Assembly (NCBI RefSeq): GCF_000384415.1
Contig: NZ_ARVU01000001.1
Coordinates: forward strand, 868,001-932,000
Reading direction: 5' to 3'
DNA from: Cycloclasticus pugetii PS-1
GTDB lineage: Bacteria; Pseudomonadota; Gammaproteobacteria; Methylococcales; Cycloclasticaceae
Length of the DNA stretch: 64,000 bases
The translations under genes were made by a program, and so were the position numbers. Of this stretch, positions 10,201 to 19,296 are shown one piece after another (position 1 is the stretch's first letter; each line of letters begins with the position of its first letter). The notes under the pieces were generated by a model, which saw nothing but the letters and a program-made list of their open reading frames with translations, made no database searches and was not told the DNA's origin.

Positions 10201-10602
10201 ATTGAATTGTTGACCTGTTGAGAGTGAAAAGCACTCATTTAAAAGTTGATCACGTGGCGCTAGCCGTTGTAGTAAGCAAGCGGTGGTGACAATGAGTATG
10301 CCTTTATTTAGGCTTTGCAGTTTGTATAAAGTCGCTAGCCTTTCAGAAATAATTTCGCCTAGAGGAGAAAAGCTATCATAAGGTAAGACTTCCCAGTCTG
10401 GAAAATAAATAACCGGCAAAGGCGTGGTTAGAAAAAAAGGAACTTCTCGTTCTAATCTCAGTGCCGATTGGGTATCTGAACAAATAACCACCAGTAATTG
10501 CTCCGACTCCATTCCTGCGTTTGCGATGGTTAAGGCATCAGAGCATCCTTCGAATTTTCCCCAAGAAATGGATTGTGTGGATTTTGTAGGTAGGTTTGGC
10601 AT
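7207..10602 (-). CDS. mfd: Transcription-repair coupling factor Mfd
   Basis: Large ATP-driven translocase (1131 residues) that removes RNA polymerase stalled at DNA lesions and recruits UvrA. Domains in order: UvrB-like N-terminal region (about 1-340), RNA-polymerase-interacting domain with VVHQEHGVGRYIGLKHL from 468, RecG-like helicase motor with Walker A GDVGFGKT at 613-620 and Walker B DEEQRFG at 714-720, QLRGRVGR in the second motor lobe, and the C-terminal TRCF domain. The length is normal. It begins the mfd-csiV operon; a gap of about 360 bases separates it from the next minus-strand gene upstream. Confidence 0.97.
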   Translation of the reverse strand: MPNLPTKSTQSISWGKFEGCSDALTIANAGMESEQLLVVICSDTQSALRLEREVPFFLTTPLPVIYFPDWEVLPYDSFSPLGEIISERLATLYKLQSLNKGILIVTTACLLQRLAPRDQLLNECFSLSTGQQFNIEKTCLNLDKLGYQNVHSVHEYGEYSVRGAILDMFPMGSKKPYRIDLFDDEVESIRTFDTETQRSIDKVDSIQLFPAREFPINDKSIQLFRQQFRDQFPNVSDKNTLYQQVSKGNIPNGIENYLPLFVEHTESFFDYIPKATLILHGDILAAGETFATQVIERFQHRQRDIDRPALRPELLFHDLESLQQRMANYPSASLQSDIHETEKTALINTDKNDQAHPLLDLLNIQKHKTLFVAESAGHRESMRQQLQKLNVRPTLVEDWATFVQNDVSPCIVVAPIDEGLSSSTVSIITENNLLGTRVQQRRRRRSSSNQRLENVFNSLADLEIGSPVVHQEHGVGRYIGLKHLVVDEIETEFLTLEYANSDKLYVPVSSLNLIGRYMGTQGDSAPLHRLGSDQWEKARKKALKRARDVAAELLDIHARRAAKPGRPMVTESTEYDNFARAFPFEETEDQATAIEQTLHDMSLAKPMDRVVCGDVGFGKTEVAMRAAFTCANNHYQTAVLVPTTLLAQQHYQNFSDRFADWPIRIEVLSRFVSSKKQNQIIADTAEGKVDILIGTHKLLQKSLTYKNLGLVIIDEEQRFGVRHKEYLKSMRSEVDMLTLTATPIPRTLNQAMSGLRDISIIATPPPNRHAIETFVSEWNSGLIQEACQREIRRGGQLFVLHNDIATMDRVIRDIEELVPDANIRKAHGQMRESELEHIMLDFYHARFNVLVSTTIIENGIDLPNANTIIINRADKLGLSQLHQLRGRVGRSHHRAYAYMIVPPEGVMTKDAKKRIDAIQSSADLGAGFTLSTHDMEIRGAGELLGDNQSGEIQEIGFTLYTELLDNAVAAIKSGKQPELEERIETGPEIDLSASALIPDDYLPDVHTRLVLYKRIASADDAEELRDLQVEMIDRFGLLPDSTKCLFGISEIKQQAKRIGIDKIDFAKSNGRLIFSNAPSIDPAKIIELIQTQPQIFKLDGPQKLRFSKKLNTTEEKVEFILDLINSIALSK

Positions 10603-10960
10603 AGCTGAGTAGACGTAAAAAATGGAAAAAATAAAAGAATTATTTTCTCATAAACAAAACAAGGGGTGTATTTCATTTGGCTTAAATAAAGCGCTAAGTG
10701 GAAATAGTTAGGTTGACTGGTTGAGACAGTGCCTTTTGATCATGCCAGCCAGTTAGTGGATGGTTAGCTTGTGTGTAATGTATAGAGTAGGGCTGTGTGT
10801 CTAATAAGAATAAGGGTTGTTATTGAGCACCTTAATCTAAAGCAAAGACGGTGAGACCACAGTGGTTATATGCTTTATGAAGGTTTTTCCGTGCAGGTGT
10901 AAAGTCAAATTACAATATAGGTAATTGATTTATAACTGACTTTAGCCTTTGCCGATTATT
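10603..10960. other. Intergenic gap upstream of mfd
   Basis: A 358-base stretch without a convincing gene. The first part should hold the mfd promoter. The right end contains a nested inverted repeat (10900-10944) just past the end of the small exported-protein gene. I see no RNA gene or mobile-element remnant in it. Confidence 0.6.
10900..10944. repeat. Nested inverted repeat (two-part hairpin)
   Basis: TAAAGTCA at 10900-10907 pairs with TGACTTTA at 10937-10944. Inside it AATTAC (10908-10913) pairs with GTAATT (10921-10926) around a 7-base loop. A 10-base bulge separates the two helices on one side. It lies 17 bases beyond the stop codon of the minus-strand gene at 10961-11263, so it could act as an attenuator or 3' stabiliser. 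There is no following T-tract, so it is not a standard intrinsic terminator. Confidence 0.5.
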
Positions 10961-11263
10961 TTAAAGTGCTTTTTTGGGCTTGTTAACAACACTATGAATA
11001 ACAAGGTTGTGTTCAAAATAAACAGAAAATTTGACATATTGCCATCGGGTAATCGGTGGTTCGCCAACAGTAGGGTATATTCTTATGGGGTTGCCAAATT
11101 GAGAGATCACGGTATCCATTGATTGCCCATTTTTGGGTCTCAATAAGCCGGCTGGCGTGTTCGCTGGTTCCTTGTTAATCACGTCAATAAGTAAAACGTC
11201 AGCATGAGTGATCAATGGTGTGAAACAAAAAATGCTGGCTAAAATGATTTTTTTAAACGTCAT
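10961..11263 (-). CDS. Small conserved exported protein of unknown function
   Basis: A 100-residue protein with a clear signal peptide (about 1-21, ending THADV). The mature part contains QSMDTVISQFGNP, then GEPPITRWQYVKFSVYFE, ending with HSVVNK. This pattern (a short helix with xMxxVxxxFGxP, then a WxYxxFxVYFE strand) is shared by small periplasmic proteins of gammaproteobacteria that resemble the SmpA/OmlA fold. It is probably a real, conserved gene next to lolC, but I do not know a function. A purine-rich stretch (ATATAGGGATATCAAC) precedes the ATG. Confidence 0.7.
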   Translation of the reverse strand: MTFKKIILASIFCFTPLITHADVLLIDVINKEPANTPAGLLRPKNGQSMDTVISQFGNPIRIYPTVGEPPITRWQYVKFSVYFEHNLVIHSVVNKPKKAL

Positions 11264-11378
11264 GTTGATATCCCTATATGTTTTCCAGCATTAATATATC
11301 ACCTCTTGATGAAATGTTGATAATTCTCTAGACAGTAAGTTAGGTTTACAAATTAAATATATGATCTAATTCGCACCT

Positions 11379-12626
11379 ATGTTTAAACCACTCGAAATTT
11401 TTATTGGCCTGCGTTATACACGAGCAAAACAACGTTCGGGGTTTATATCGTTTATTAGCATGACATCTATGCTGGGTGTCGCGCTAGGTGTGATGGCGCT
11501 AATTACAGTACTATCGGTGATGAACGGGTTTGAGGCGCAATTACGTGAAAAGATTTTAGGGATGGCGTCCCATGTTACCATTTCTGAATACTACAATGCA
11601 TTGCAAGACTGGCAAGTCTTAGGTGATACATTAAGTGAAACTGATGATGTGGCTGGCTGGGCACCATTTGTAAGAGCGGAAGTAATGTTAAGTGCTAATC
11701 AACGAGTCAGCGGCAGCTTGTTAAGGGGTGTGTTACCCGGGCAAGAAGATCAAGTGTCTGATATTAACCAGAAAATGGTTGAAGGTCGTTTGGAATTATT
11801 AAAACCAAAGGAGTTTGGTATAGTCCTTGGGTCGGAATTAGCTCGTTATTTACGTGTGGGTGTGGGTGATAAAGTGACTGTCATCACACCACAAGTTACG
11901 CCAACGCCAGCAGGTATATTGCCTAGATTGCGTCGCTTTACGGTTGTCGGTGAGTTTGAAGTGGGCATGTATGAGTACGATCGAAATTTAGCCTTTATTC
12001 ATCTTGATGATGGTTCAAAACTGTTACGTTTAAACAAAGGCGTGACAGGGGTTAGGGTGAAGTTGCATGACCTGTTTCAAGCGCCTGTTGTAACCGGCAA
12101 AATTGCGCAAACACTGACACCGAATTACAGTATTTCTAATTGGACGATGGAACACAGTAATTTCTTTAAGGCGATTAAAACTGAAAAGCGCGTGATGTTT
12201 ATCATATTGATGTTAATTGTCGCTGTTGCGGCATTTAATATTGTGTCGACGTTAGTAATGGTCGTCACGGATAAACAGTCTGAAATTGCCATTTTAAGAA
12301 CACTGGGGTTAACACCTCGCTCTGTGATGGGTGTGTTTATGGTTCAAGGTACATTAATTGGTCTGATTGGCACCCTTGTTGGCGTGGCTGCAGGTGTTGG
12401 TTTGGCGTTAAATGTTGAAATGATCGTGCATACCATTGAGCAATTCTTTCATGTTCAGTTCTTACCCGCTGATATCTATTACATTAGTGAGTTACCGTCA
12501 AAATTAGTTTGGTCGGATGTGACCACCATAGCGACGTATTCATTTTTATTATCTTTTGTTTCAACGCTTTACCCTGCTTGGCAGGCGTCACGAGTGAACC
12601 CTGCGGAGGCATTACGGTATGAATAA
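11379..12626 (+). CDS. lolC: Lipoprotein-releasing ABC transporter permease (LolC/LolE family)
   Basis: Inner-membrane subunit of the Lol system, which releases outer-membrane lipoproteins to LolA. The 415-residue protein has the family start ([20 protein letters not shown]), one N-terminal helix near 25-48, a large periplasmic domain, and three helices in the C-terminal FtsX domain (about 270-400), ending [12 protein letters not shown]. It overlaps lolD by 8 bases. Only one permease is present here; many gammaproteobacteria have lolC and lolE around lolD, others a single permease acting as a homodimer. Whether a second copy exists elsewhere cannot be seen. No obvious ribosome site precedes the ATG. 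Confidence 0.9.
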   Translation: MFKPLEIFIGLRYTRAKQRSGFISFISMTSMLGVALGVMALITVLSVMNGFEAQLREKILGMASHVTISEYYNALQDWQVLGDTLSETDDVAGWAPFVRAEVMLSANQRVSGSLLRGVLPGQEDQVSDINQKMVEGRLELLKPKEFGIVLGSELARYLRVGVGDKVTVITPQVTPTPAGILPRLRRFTVVGEFEVGMYEYDRNLAFIHLDDGSKLLRLNKGVTGVRVKLHDLFQAPVVTGKIAQTLTPNYSISNWTMEHSNFFKAIKTEKRVMFIILMLIVAVAAFNIVSTLVMVVTDKQSEIAILRTLGLTPRSVMGVFMVQGTLIGLIGTLVGVAAGVGLALNVEMIVHTIEQFFHVQFLPADIYYISELPSKLVWSDVTTIATYSFLLSFVSTLYPAWQASRVNPAEALRYE

Positions 12627-13299
12627 TGACGTTTTTTTAAGTTGTTCAGGACTGACCAAAACGTTTGGTGAAAAAGACCTGATTGTACCTGTGCTCAAAG
12701 GGATTGATTTAAGCCTAAAGCAGGGCGATCGAGTTGCTATTATGGGGTCGTCCGGCTCGGGTAAAAGCACCTTGTTGCATTTGTTAGGGGGGCTAGATCA
12801 ACCGACCTCAGGTGAAGTGATGATGAATGGCGTAAACCTGACCACACTCACAGAAGTGGAGCGTTCATCATTAAGAAATAAATGTTTAGGGTTTGTGTAT
12901 CAGTTTCATCATTTGCTGGCAGAGTTTAGTGCCTTGGAAAATGTGGCGATGCCTTTGTTGATAGGTGGCGAGAGTGTTGCACTTGCCCAAGAAAAAGCAG
13001 ACGAGATGCTCAAGCAGGTAGGCTTAGAAAGTAGGATAAAGCACCGTTATGGTGAATTGTCTGGTGGTGAACGGCAGCGTGTTGCTATTGCGCGTGCGTT
13101 AGTTACGCAACCAGCTTGTGTCTTGGCAGATGAGCCAACGGGTAATTTGGATAAAAAAACAGCCGAGCAAATTTATGAATTAATGTTGGAGTTGAATCAA
13201 CGCCTCAATATTAGTTTGCTGTTAGTGACACATGATCATGAGTTAGCAAATAAAATGGATAGGGTTTTAACGCTTGATGATGGAATGCTTACGAGCTAA
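12619..13299 (+). CDS. lolD: Lipoprotein-releasing ABC transporter ATP-binding protein LolD
   Basis: ATPase of the Lol lipoprotein release complex (226 residues). Walker [10 protein letters not shown] is at 43-51, the Q-loop follows in VYQFHHLL, the signature LSGGERQ is at 147-153, Walker B and catalytic glutamate are in CVLADEP (167-173), and the switch histidine is in LLVTHDHE. The VYQFHHLL sequence is characteristic of LolD among the MacB/LolD group. It overlaps lolC by 8 bases, so the two are translationally coupled. Its 3' end overlaps the convergent DUF2062 gene by 33 bases. Confidence 0.95.
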   Translation: MNNDVFLSCSGLTKTFGEKDLIVPVLKGIDLSLKQGDRVAIMGSSGSGKSTLLHLLGGLDQPTSGEVMMNGVNLTTLTEVERSSLRNKCLGFVYQFHHLLAEFSALENVAMPLLIGGESVALAQEKADEMLKQVGLESRIKHRYGELSGGERQRVAIARALVTQPACVLADEPTGNLDKKTAEQIYELMLELNQRLNISLLLVTHDHELANKMDRVLTLDDGMLTS

Positions 13300-13788
13300 C
13301 CATTTTTTGATAACAGCAAGTCTCCAAATAATACGAGCAAGAACATAGCCGACGGCAGATGTTGCAGAACCCAATATAAAACAACCAAGTAAAAAAGGCT
13401 TCCAGCTAGCCCCCAAAGTGTCGAGAATAAAGGCTACTGAAAATGAAAATTCATGGGCCTCTATTGGTACTTCCATAAGGGTCGCACCAACCGAGTATGC
13501 GGCATAAAAAAGAGGGGGCATGGTGACCGGGTTACTGACCCAAACGGTGGCAACAGAAACCGGTAGGTTAACCTGTAAAAAAATGGCTGCCGCTGCGGCA
13601 ATTAACATTTGTGTGGGTAAGGGAATAAAAGCAATAAATAGACCTGTCGCAATCGCCCCTGCAAAAGAGCGGCGGTTAAGGTGCCACAAGTTTTGATTAT
13701 GTAATAAGCTACCAAAGACCTTTAGGTGTTTGTGTTCCTTTATCGATGTATTGTTGGGGAAGTATTTTTTAATGAATCTTTTTGGCAT
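13267..13788 (-). CDS. DUF2062 domain-containing membrane protein
   Basis: A 173-residue protein with a basic N-terminus and three or four hydrophobic segments. Family-typical traits are [43 protein letters not shown] and a final hydrophobic helix before a basic tail. DUF2062 proteins are small inner-membrane proteins, sometimes found next to comEC and exbBD, with no established function. Its C-terminus is encoded on the strand opposite the lolD end. It is transcribed away from comEC. Confidence 0.8.
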   Translation of the reverse strand: MPKRFIKKYFPNNTSIKEHKHLKVFGSLLHNQNLWHLNRRSFAGAIATGLFIAFIPLPTQMLIAAAAAIFLQVNLPVSVATVWVSNPVTMPPLFYAAYSVGATLMEVPIEAHEFSFSVAFILDTLGASWKPFLLGCFILGSATSAVGYVLARIIWRLAVIKKWLARKHSIIKR

Positions 13789-13924
13789 GTGACGATAAAA
13801 ACAGCTTAAATTTAAGATACCTTTGTTTGATTGGGCTTAATAATCAAGGGTGGAAAAGTCATAACGATGGGTGCTTGTGAGTTGACCAAGCAAGCCAAGT
13901 GTAGCAGAGCATGGATGCGGCTAA

Positions 13925-16216
13925 ATGAATAAATTTCAACAAATGACGTTGTTTTTTTGCATAGGCATTTTACCGGTGCAATTGTTAATCGCCTTACCAC
14001 CAATATACATTTTAATTTTAGCCTTTTTTGTTGCATTAGGGGTATATAAGTGGGCCAAATGGTTGAGTTTTTTATTGTTTGGTTTTGTTATGGCTACTGG
14101 GTACGCTGCTTGGATAAACAATAATGGTTTGCCAAGAGACTTAGAGTCTAAAGAAGTACTGATAAGTGGCCAAGTCATTGGCCTGCCAATACAAACCGAT
14201 CGCTCAACTGGCTTTTTGTTTAAGGTGGATAAGGTGCTAAGCCCTGCTAATATCGTTGCCTTCCCAACAAAAATTAGACTCAATTGGTATAACCTAGATA
14301 AACAAGTGCGCTCTGCTGAAAGGTGGCAGTTATTAGTAAAGCTAAAAAGACCGCATGGGTTGATAAATCCACATGGGTTTGATTTTGAAAAATGGCTATT
14401 TCAGCAACAAATAGGAGCAACCGGTTATGTTCGAAAAAGCACTAACAATCAACGGATGGGTGAAGCTTCTCGTTGGGCTATTGGTTACTGGCGAGAATCG
14501 TTAAAAAAATATTTAGAGGAGGCGCTTAATGAGCAACAACAGGCCGGTATTATCAATGCCTTAGTGTTGGGCGATAGGCAATCTATTACGCCTGGTGAGT
14601 GGCGCGTTTTTCGGCAAACTGGGACTTCCCATTTGATAGCTATCTCGGGTTTGCATATTGGTTTGGTAAGTGCTTTATTTTTTGGCGTTGTTCGCTGGTT
14701 TGTACTTAGACTGCCAACTCTACGTGGGAGCGCGACTCGCTGTGCGATTATTGTAAGCATAGCAGCAGCAACTGGGTATGCAGCGTTGGCGGGGTTCTCT
14801 ATTCCAACGCAAAGAGCTCTCATTATGTTGGTGGTGATAATGGGAGGTGTTTTTTGGCAACGACATTACAATCCTTTCCATGTGATTTCAATGGCTTTGC
14901 TGGCGGTGTTAATTTACGACCCTTTGGCGCCTATGTCGGTTGGTTTTTGGTTGTCGTTTTGCGCGGTTTTTATCATTCTGCATGCTGTGGTAGGGCGTAT
15001 GGAAAAAGTTGGTTTTATAAAACAGTTATTGTATGCCCAGTGGTGGGTATCGATTGGTTTGATGCCATTGGTGCTGTATTTTTTTCATGAAGTTTCATTG
15101 GTTGCGCCGTTGGCTAATATTGTTGCCATACCGTTTGTAAGTTTTGCTATTGTTCCAATGTTAATTATTGCGTTGTTAATCGCATTGATAGCCCCATCTG
15201 CAGGTGCTTATGCCTTAAAGTTTTCAGCGTTGTTAATAGATGTTTTATGGCAGTTTTTAGAGGCTCTCGCTTCAGTAGACTATTCAACCTTAATGATGCC
15301 GGAGGTATCCATTTTTGCCTGTATTACCGCAATGGTGGGTGTTGTGTTTTTATTGATGCCTAAAGGTTTTATTCCTAAGCCTTTAGTATGTGTTCTTTTT
15401 TTGCCGGTGTTGTTTCCAATACATGAGAAAAGTTTAGCTTATGGCGAGTTTAAGCTGGTTTTACTGGATGTGGGTCAGGGTTTATCGGCGGTTGTTCATA
15501 GCGCAGATAATACCTTGGTATTTGACACAGGCGCTAAATATAGCGAAAAGAGCGATTTGGCATCTCGAGTTCTTGTTCCATATTTGAATTCGGTTAGAAC
15601 AAAACAAATAAAACAATTAATTATTAGCCATGGGGATAATGATCACGCAGGTGGCGCGCAAACCGTTTTAAATACCTTTGATGTTAATCGCCTTTATACC
15701 AGTGTTCCTGAACTATTTAAGGGGTATAACCCTTTGCATTGTGAAAATACTATCAGTTGGCATTTGAATGGTGTTTTATTTGAATTTATAAACCCTTCTG
15801 CGGATAACTTATTTGAAGGGAATAATGCATCTTGCGTGTTAAAGGTCAGTTCAGTAAATGGCAGCGTTTTATTAACTGGCGATATCGAAAAAAGCGCGGA
15901 ATATTCATTGTTGCAATATAAAGGGCATCAATTGAAAGCAGATGTAATGATTGCCCCTCATCATGGTAGTACTACATCTTCTAGTGAAAAATTTATAAAG
16001 GCTGTTGATCCTGATGTTGTTTTGTTTCCAGTTGGTTATAAAAACCGGTTTGGGTTTCCAAAGCAGGAGGTTATCGAGCGATATGAAAAACAAGGTAGTC
16101 GTCGATTAGATACGGCTCGTCATGGTGCAATTATAGTACGTTTCTACAATCATCAAGGTCCTCGAATAGAAAGTGTTAGAGAGCAAACGGCTAAGTTTTG
16201 GAATTGGAGACATTAA
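13925..16216 (+). CDS. comEC: DNA internalization-related competence protein ComEC/Rec2
   Basis: Inner-membrane channel for single-stranded DNA uptake in natural transformation. The 763-residue protein shows an N-terminal hydrophobic and OB-like region (1-200), a competence domain with HLIAISGLHIGL at 236-247 and many membrane helices up to about 500, and a C-terminal metallo-beta-lactamase-like domain with HGDNDHAGG at 569-577 and a later APHHGS. All parts of a full-length ComEC are present. With comEC intact, transformation is possible, but pilus genes are not in this window. It sits before exbB as in many gammaproteobacteria. Confidence 0.93.
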   Translation: MNKFQQMTLFFCIGILPVQLLIALPPIYILILAFFVALGVYKWAKWLSFLLFGFVMATGYAAWINNNGLPRDLESKEVLISGQVIGLPIQTDRSTGFLFKVDKVLSPANIVAFPTKIRLNWYNLDKQVRSAERWQLLVKLKRPHGLINPHGFDFEKWLFQQQIGATGYVRKSTNNQRMGEASRWAIGYWRESLKKYLEEALNEQQQAGIINALVLGDRQSITPGEWRVFRQTGTSHLIAISGLHIGLVSALFFGVVRWFVLRLPTLRGSATRCAIIVSIAAATGYAALAGFSIPTQRALIMLVVIMGGVFWQRHYNPFHVISMALLAVLIYDPLAPMSVGFWLSFCAVFIILHAVVGRMEKVGFIKQLLYAQWWVSIGLMPLVLYFFHEVSLVAPLANIVAIPFVSFAIVPMLIIALLIALIAPSAGAYALKFSALLIDVLWQFLEALASVDYSTLMMPEVSIFACITAMVGVVFLLMPKGFIPKPLVCVLFLPVLFPIHEKSLAYGEFKLVLLDVGQGLSAVVHSADNTLVFDTGAKYSEKSDLASRVLVPYLNSVRTKQIKQLIISHGDNDHAGGAQTVLNTFDVNRLYTSVPELFKGYNPLHCENTISWHLNGVLFEFINPSADNLFEGNNASCVLKVSSVNGSVLLTGDIEKSAEYSLLQYKGHQLKADVMIAPHHGSTTSSSEKFIKAVDPDVVLFPVGYKNRFGFPKQEVIERYEKQGSRRLDTARHGAIIVRFYNHQGPRIESVREQTAKFWNWRH

Positions 16217-16303
16217 AAAATTTTAACGGGTTGTAAAGGTGAATAGAGTTTAAAAATACAGTAATATGACAGCGTAATTAAATTATTGAAAATTGAGGGT
16301 GCT

Positions 16304-16912
16304 GTGCTAGAAATTTTGATGTCAGGTGGTTGGTTAATGGTTCCAATTATTGCGTGTTCAATTGTTTCATTGGCGATAATTGGTGAACGTTTCTGGTCAT
16401 TAAATAGTGAGAAAATACTCCCGCGTGAACTGGTTTCTTCTGTATGGTCTTTACATAAGGCTAACCAGTTGGATAACAGCAAAGTGAGAAGCCTCTCGAA
16501 TAGCTCACCCCTTGGTCGTGTCTTAGCGGCGGGCATTATTAATCAATCTCATGGCCGCGAAATTATGCGTGAAAGCATAGAAGAAGTAGGGCGCCAAGTA
16601 GCACACGAGCTTGAAAGGTATTTAAACTCTCTTGGTACAATTGCGTCAATTACACCCTTATTAGGCCTATTAGGCACCGTTATCGGGATGATTAATGTTT
16701 TTGCTGCTATTACAGCAAATGGTGTGGGGGACCCTACTGTATTGGCGGGGGGTATTTCTCAAGCATTAATCACAACGGCTTCGGGGATGTCTGTGGCGAT
16801 TCCTTCATTAATGTTTTATCGCTATTTTAGGGGTAAGGTTGATGAGTTGGTGATAAAAATGGAAAGTGAGGCGCTTAAGTTGGTTGAAATGATGCACGGG
16901 GAACGTGAGTAA
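16304..16912 (+). CDS. exbB: MotA/TolQ/ExbB proton channel family protein
   Basis: Inner-membrane proton channel subunit, about 202 residues, with three membrane helices. The family pattern LGTIASITPLLGLLGTVIGMINVF in the middle and ISQALITTASGMSVAIPSL after it are clear. A longer frame could begin at a TTG at 16286, but GTG at 16304 has GAGGG five bases upstream and gives the usual start MLEILMSGGWLMVPI, so I choose it. It pairs with exbD five bases downstream. This ExbB2/ExbD2 pair next to lpxK is common, and the energised outer-membrane partner is not known from the context. Confidence 0.88.
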   Translation: MLEILMSGGWLMVPIIACSIVSLAIIGERFWSLNSEKILPRELVSSVWSLHKANQLDNSKVRSLSNSSPLGRVLAAGIINQSHGREIMRESIEEVGRQVAHELERYLNSLGTIASITPLLGLLGTVIGMINVFAAITANGVGDPTVLAGGISQALITTASGMSVAIPSLMFYRYFRGKVDELVIKMESEALKLVEMMHGERE

Positions 16913-16917
16913 ACCAG

Positions 16918-17337
16918 ATGAATTTTAAGCGTAAAAACAGAGAAGGTTTTGATCTTAATTTAACCCCTCTAATAGATGTCGTTTTTTTATTATTGATCTT
17001 CTTCATGGTCACAACAACGTTTGATCGTGAAACACAGTTAAAAATTGAATTACCGCAAGCCTCTGGTGAGCAAAAGCAAGCGACTAAAACCTTAGAGGTC
17101 AGTATTGATTCAAAAAGTCGTTTTTTTATTAACGACAAAGAGCTCGTCAACTCAGGCTTGGAGACTATCAAGAAAGCATTAAAGCAGGCTGCGGGAGATC
17201 AAAAGAACCCACCTTTGTTAATTAGTGCAGATGGTCAAGCGACACATCAATCGGTGATTACGGTATTAGATGCCGCTGGTCAGTTAGGTTTTGTAAATAT
17301 TACTTTTGCGGCGAACCAGCCTGTGCCAAAGCAATAA
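16918..17337 (+). CDS. exbD: Biopolymer transport protein ExbD/TolR family
   Basis: A 139-residue protein with one N-terminal membrane helix (about 18-36) carrying the proton-pathway aspartate in LTPLIDVVFLLLIFFM (D20), followed by a periplasmic domain. It is the partner of the ExbB-type channel directly upstream. Together they convert proton motive force into work on an envelope partner such as a TonB-type protein. The gene is in one operon with exbB and lpxK (16-base gap). Confidence 0.92.
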   Translation: MNFKRKNREGFDLNLTPLIDVVFLLLIFFMVTTTFDRETQLKIELPQASGEQKQATKTLEVSIDSKSRFFINDKELVNSGLETIKKALKQAAGDQKNPPLLISADGQATHQSVITVLDAAGQLGFVNITFAANQPVPKQ

Positions 17338-17353
17338 CGTAGTTTAACGTTTT

Positions 17354-18352
17354 ATGAGTCATAAAATAAGTCGGTTTATTGATAGTATGTGGTATGGGCA
17401 ACGCCCTGTTGCCCTATTGTTCGTTCCATTATCATGGTTGTTTGGGGTCATTGTTAAGCTACGTGCTTGGCTCTATAAAAAAGGCTGGTTAAGGTCAACT
17501 TGTTTAAATGTGCCGGTTATTGTGGTCGGTAATATTACCGTCGGTGGAACTGGTAAAACGCCTATCGTGATTTGGGTAGCCGAACTGTTAAAGTCTGCTG
17601 GCTATAAGCCGGGCGTTATTAGTCGTGGTTATGGTGGTATCGCATCTAGTTGGCCCCAGCAAGTACGAGAGGACAGCGACTCAAGAGTGGTCGGTGATGA
17701 GGCAAAAATATTAGCAAGACGAACGCAATGCCCGGTGGCGGTAGGGCCTAGCCGAGCGGATAGCGCACAAGCGTTAATAGACCACCATCACTGCGATATT
17801 ATTATCTCAGATGATGGGCTTCAGCATTATGCATTGCAACGAGATATTGAAATTGCCGTAGTTGATGGGGAGCGTCGCTATGGTAATCGTTATTTACTGC
17901 CCGCTGGGCCATTGCGTGAACCTGTCGAGCGATTAGAATCAGTTGATTTTATTGTCTGTAATGGGCTTGCAAATAAGCATGAATACCCATTGAGGGTAGA
18001 TGGCAGTGAGGCGGTAATGCTAGTGGATGAGTCTGAACGACTTGATTTGCAGAGCTTTAGAGCAGCAGAATGTCACGCGATAGCGGGTTTAGGTAACCCC
18101 TCTCGATTCTTTTCACATTTAAAGAAATTTAACCTTTCTTTTGAACCACATATTTTTCCAGATCACTATAAGTACACCGAAAAAGATATAAACTTTAATG
18201 ATGAAAAGCAGGTGCTGATGACCGAAAAAGATGCTGTGAAATGTACGCATATGGCGACTAGAAAACACTGGTATGTGCCAATCAAAGCGCAAATGACACA
18301 GAATTTTGGCTTAACGTTATTATCATTGATAAAAGAGAAAATAAATGGATAA
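17354..18352 (+). CDS. lpxK: Tetraacyldisaccharide 4'-kinase LpxK
   Basis: Kinase that adds the 4'-phosphate in lipid A synthesis at the inner membrane. The 332-residue protein has an N-terminal hydrophobic anchor (about 18-40) and the P-loop GNITVGGTGKTP at 59-70. Conserved stretches VISRGYGG, VGDEAKILARR, and ISDDGLQHYAL follow. In many gammaproteobacteria msbA precedes lpxK; here exbD does and msbA is absent from the locus. The gene overlaps trm112 by 8 bases. Confidence 0.95.
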   Translation: MSHKISRFIDSMWYGQRPVALLFVPLSWLFGVIVKLRAWLYKKGWLRSTCLNVPVIVVGNITVGGTGKTPIVIWVAELLKSAGYKPGVISRGYGGIASSWPQQVREDSDSRVVGDEAKILARRTQCPVAVGPSRADSAQALIDHHHCDIIISDDGLQHYALQRDIEIAVVDGERRYGNRYLLPAGPLREPVERLESVDFIVCNGLANKHEYPLRVDGSEAVMLVDESERLDLQSFRAAECHAIAGLGNPSRFFSHLKKFNLSFEPHIFPDHYKYTEKDINFNDEKQVLMTEKDAVKCTHMATRKHWYVPIKAQMTQNFGLTLLSLIKEKING

Positions 18353-18536
18353 GAAACTACTGGAAATATTGGCGTGCCCCTCTTGTAAGTCGAGTTTGGT
18401 GTACGTACAAGAGGAACAAGAATTAGTGTGTATACCGTGCCGGCTTGCTTATACGGTCCGCGATGATATTCCGATTATGTTGATTAATGAGGCGAGGGAG
18501 CTGAGCGCTGATGAGGCTGACGCGCTGAGGTCATAA
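18345..18536 (+). CDS. Trm112 family protein (YcaR-like)
   Basis: A 63-residue protein with the Trm112 zinc-ribbon-like layout: LLEILACPSCKSSL at 5-18, a second CIPC pair near 29-32, and RDDIPIMLINEAREL toward the end. In eukaryotes Trm112 activates methyltransferases; the role of the bacterial one is not settled. It lies between lpxK (8-base overlap) and kdsB (1-base gap), a very conserved position, so the operon places it in lipopolysaccharide precursor supply. Confidence 0.92.
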   Translation: MDKKLLEILACPSCKSSLVYVQEEQELVCIPCRLAYTVRDDIPIMLINEARELSADEADALRS

Positions 18537-18537
18537 A

Positions 18538-19296
18538 ATGGTGAATACCTTTAAAGTTGTAATTCCTGCCCGTTATGGTTCATCTCGGCTGCCCGGCAAA
18601 CCACTATTAAAGATAGCTGGAAAAGAGATGATCTTACATGTTTGCGAGAAGGCCTCCTTAGCGGGAGCGCAAGAAGTTGTCGTGGCAACGGATGATGAGC
18701 GTATTGTCGACTGTGTTAAACAAGCCGGCTTTAATGCGGTTATGACATCTGCAAAACATACCAGTGGCACAGAACGTTTAGCCGAAGTCGCGAATACACT
18801 GCAATGGAAGGATGACACGGTAGTGGTAAATTGCCAAGGTGATGAACCGCTAATCCCACCAGAATTAATCAAGCGAGCTGCAATAGCGTTAATGGAGCAA
18901 GAGGTGGCTCAAGTAGCTAGTTTATGCGCCCCTATCTTTGAATTGGCAGAAGTTTTTAACCCGAATGCGGTAAAAGTGGTTCGTGATGCAAAGGGGTATG
19001 CACTGTATTTTAGCCGAGCCCCTATTCCCTGGGATCGTGATGCATTTCCTGTTAAAGCAGGCAGTGGCCAAGGTGAGCATTTTAGACACATCGGTATTTA
19101 TAGTTATACCGCCGGCTTTTTGAGGCGTTATATTACATGGCCTGTATGTGCACTTGAACAAATTGAATCGCTTGAACAGCTGAGGATTTTGTACCAAGGC
19201 GAGAGAATTATCGTGCCTGCGGTAGAGAAAGTGCCTGAAGCCGGAGTGGATACACAGGCTGATTTAGATAGAATTAATGCCTTATTGAGCGTGTAA
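18538..19296 (+). CDS. kdsB: 3-deoxy-manno-octulosonate cytidylyltransferase KdsB
   Basis: Activates Kdo to CMP-Kdo for the lipopolysaccharide inner core. The 252-residue protein has the nucleotide-binding start VVIPARYGSSRLPGKPL, the VVATDDERIV strand, the VVNCQGDEPLIPP motif and HIGIYSYTAGFL, all diagnostic. The ATG is one base after the trm112 stop, so lpxK-trm112-kdsB is one transcript serving lipid A and core assembly. Confidence 0.96.
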   Translation: MVNTFKVVIPARYGSSRLPGKPLLKIAGKEMILHVCEKASLAGAQEVVVATDDERIVDCVKQAGFNAVMTSAKHTSGTERLAEVANTLQWKDDTVVVNCQGDEPLIPPELIKRAAIALMEQEVAQVASLCAPIFELAEVFNPNAVKVVRDAKGYALYFSRAPIPWDRDAFPVKAGSGQGEHFRHIGIYSYTAGFLRRYITWPVCALEQIESLEQLRILYQGERIIVPAVEKVPEAGVDTQADLDRINALLSV

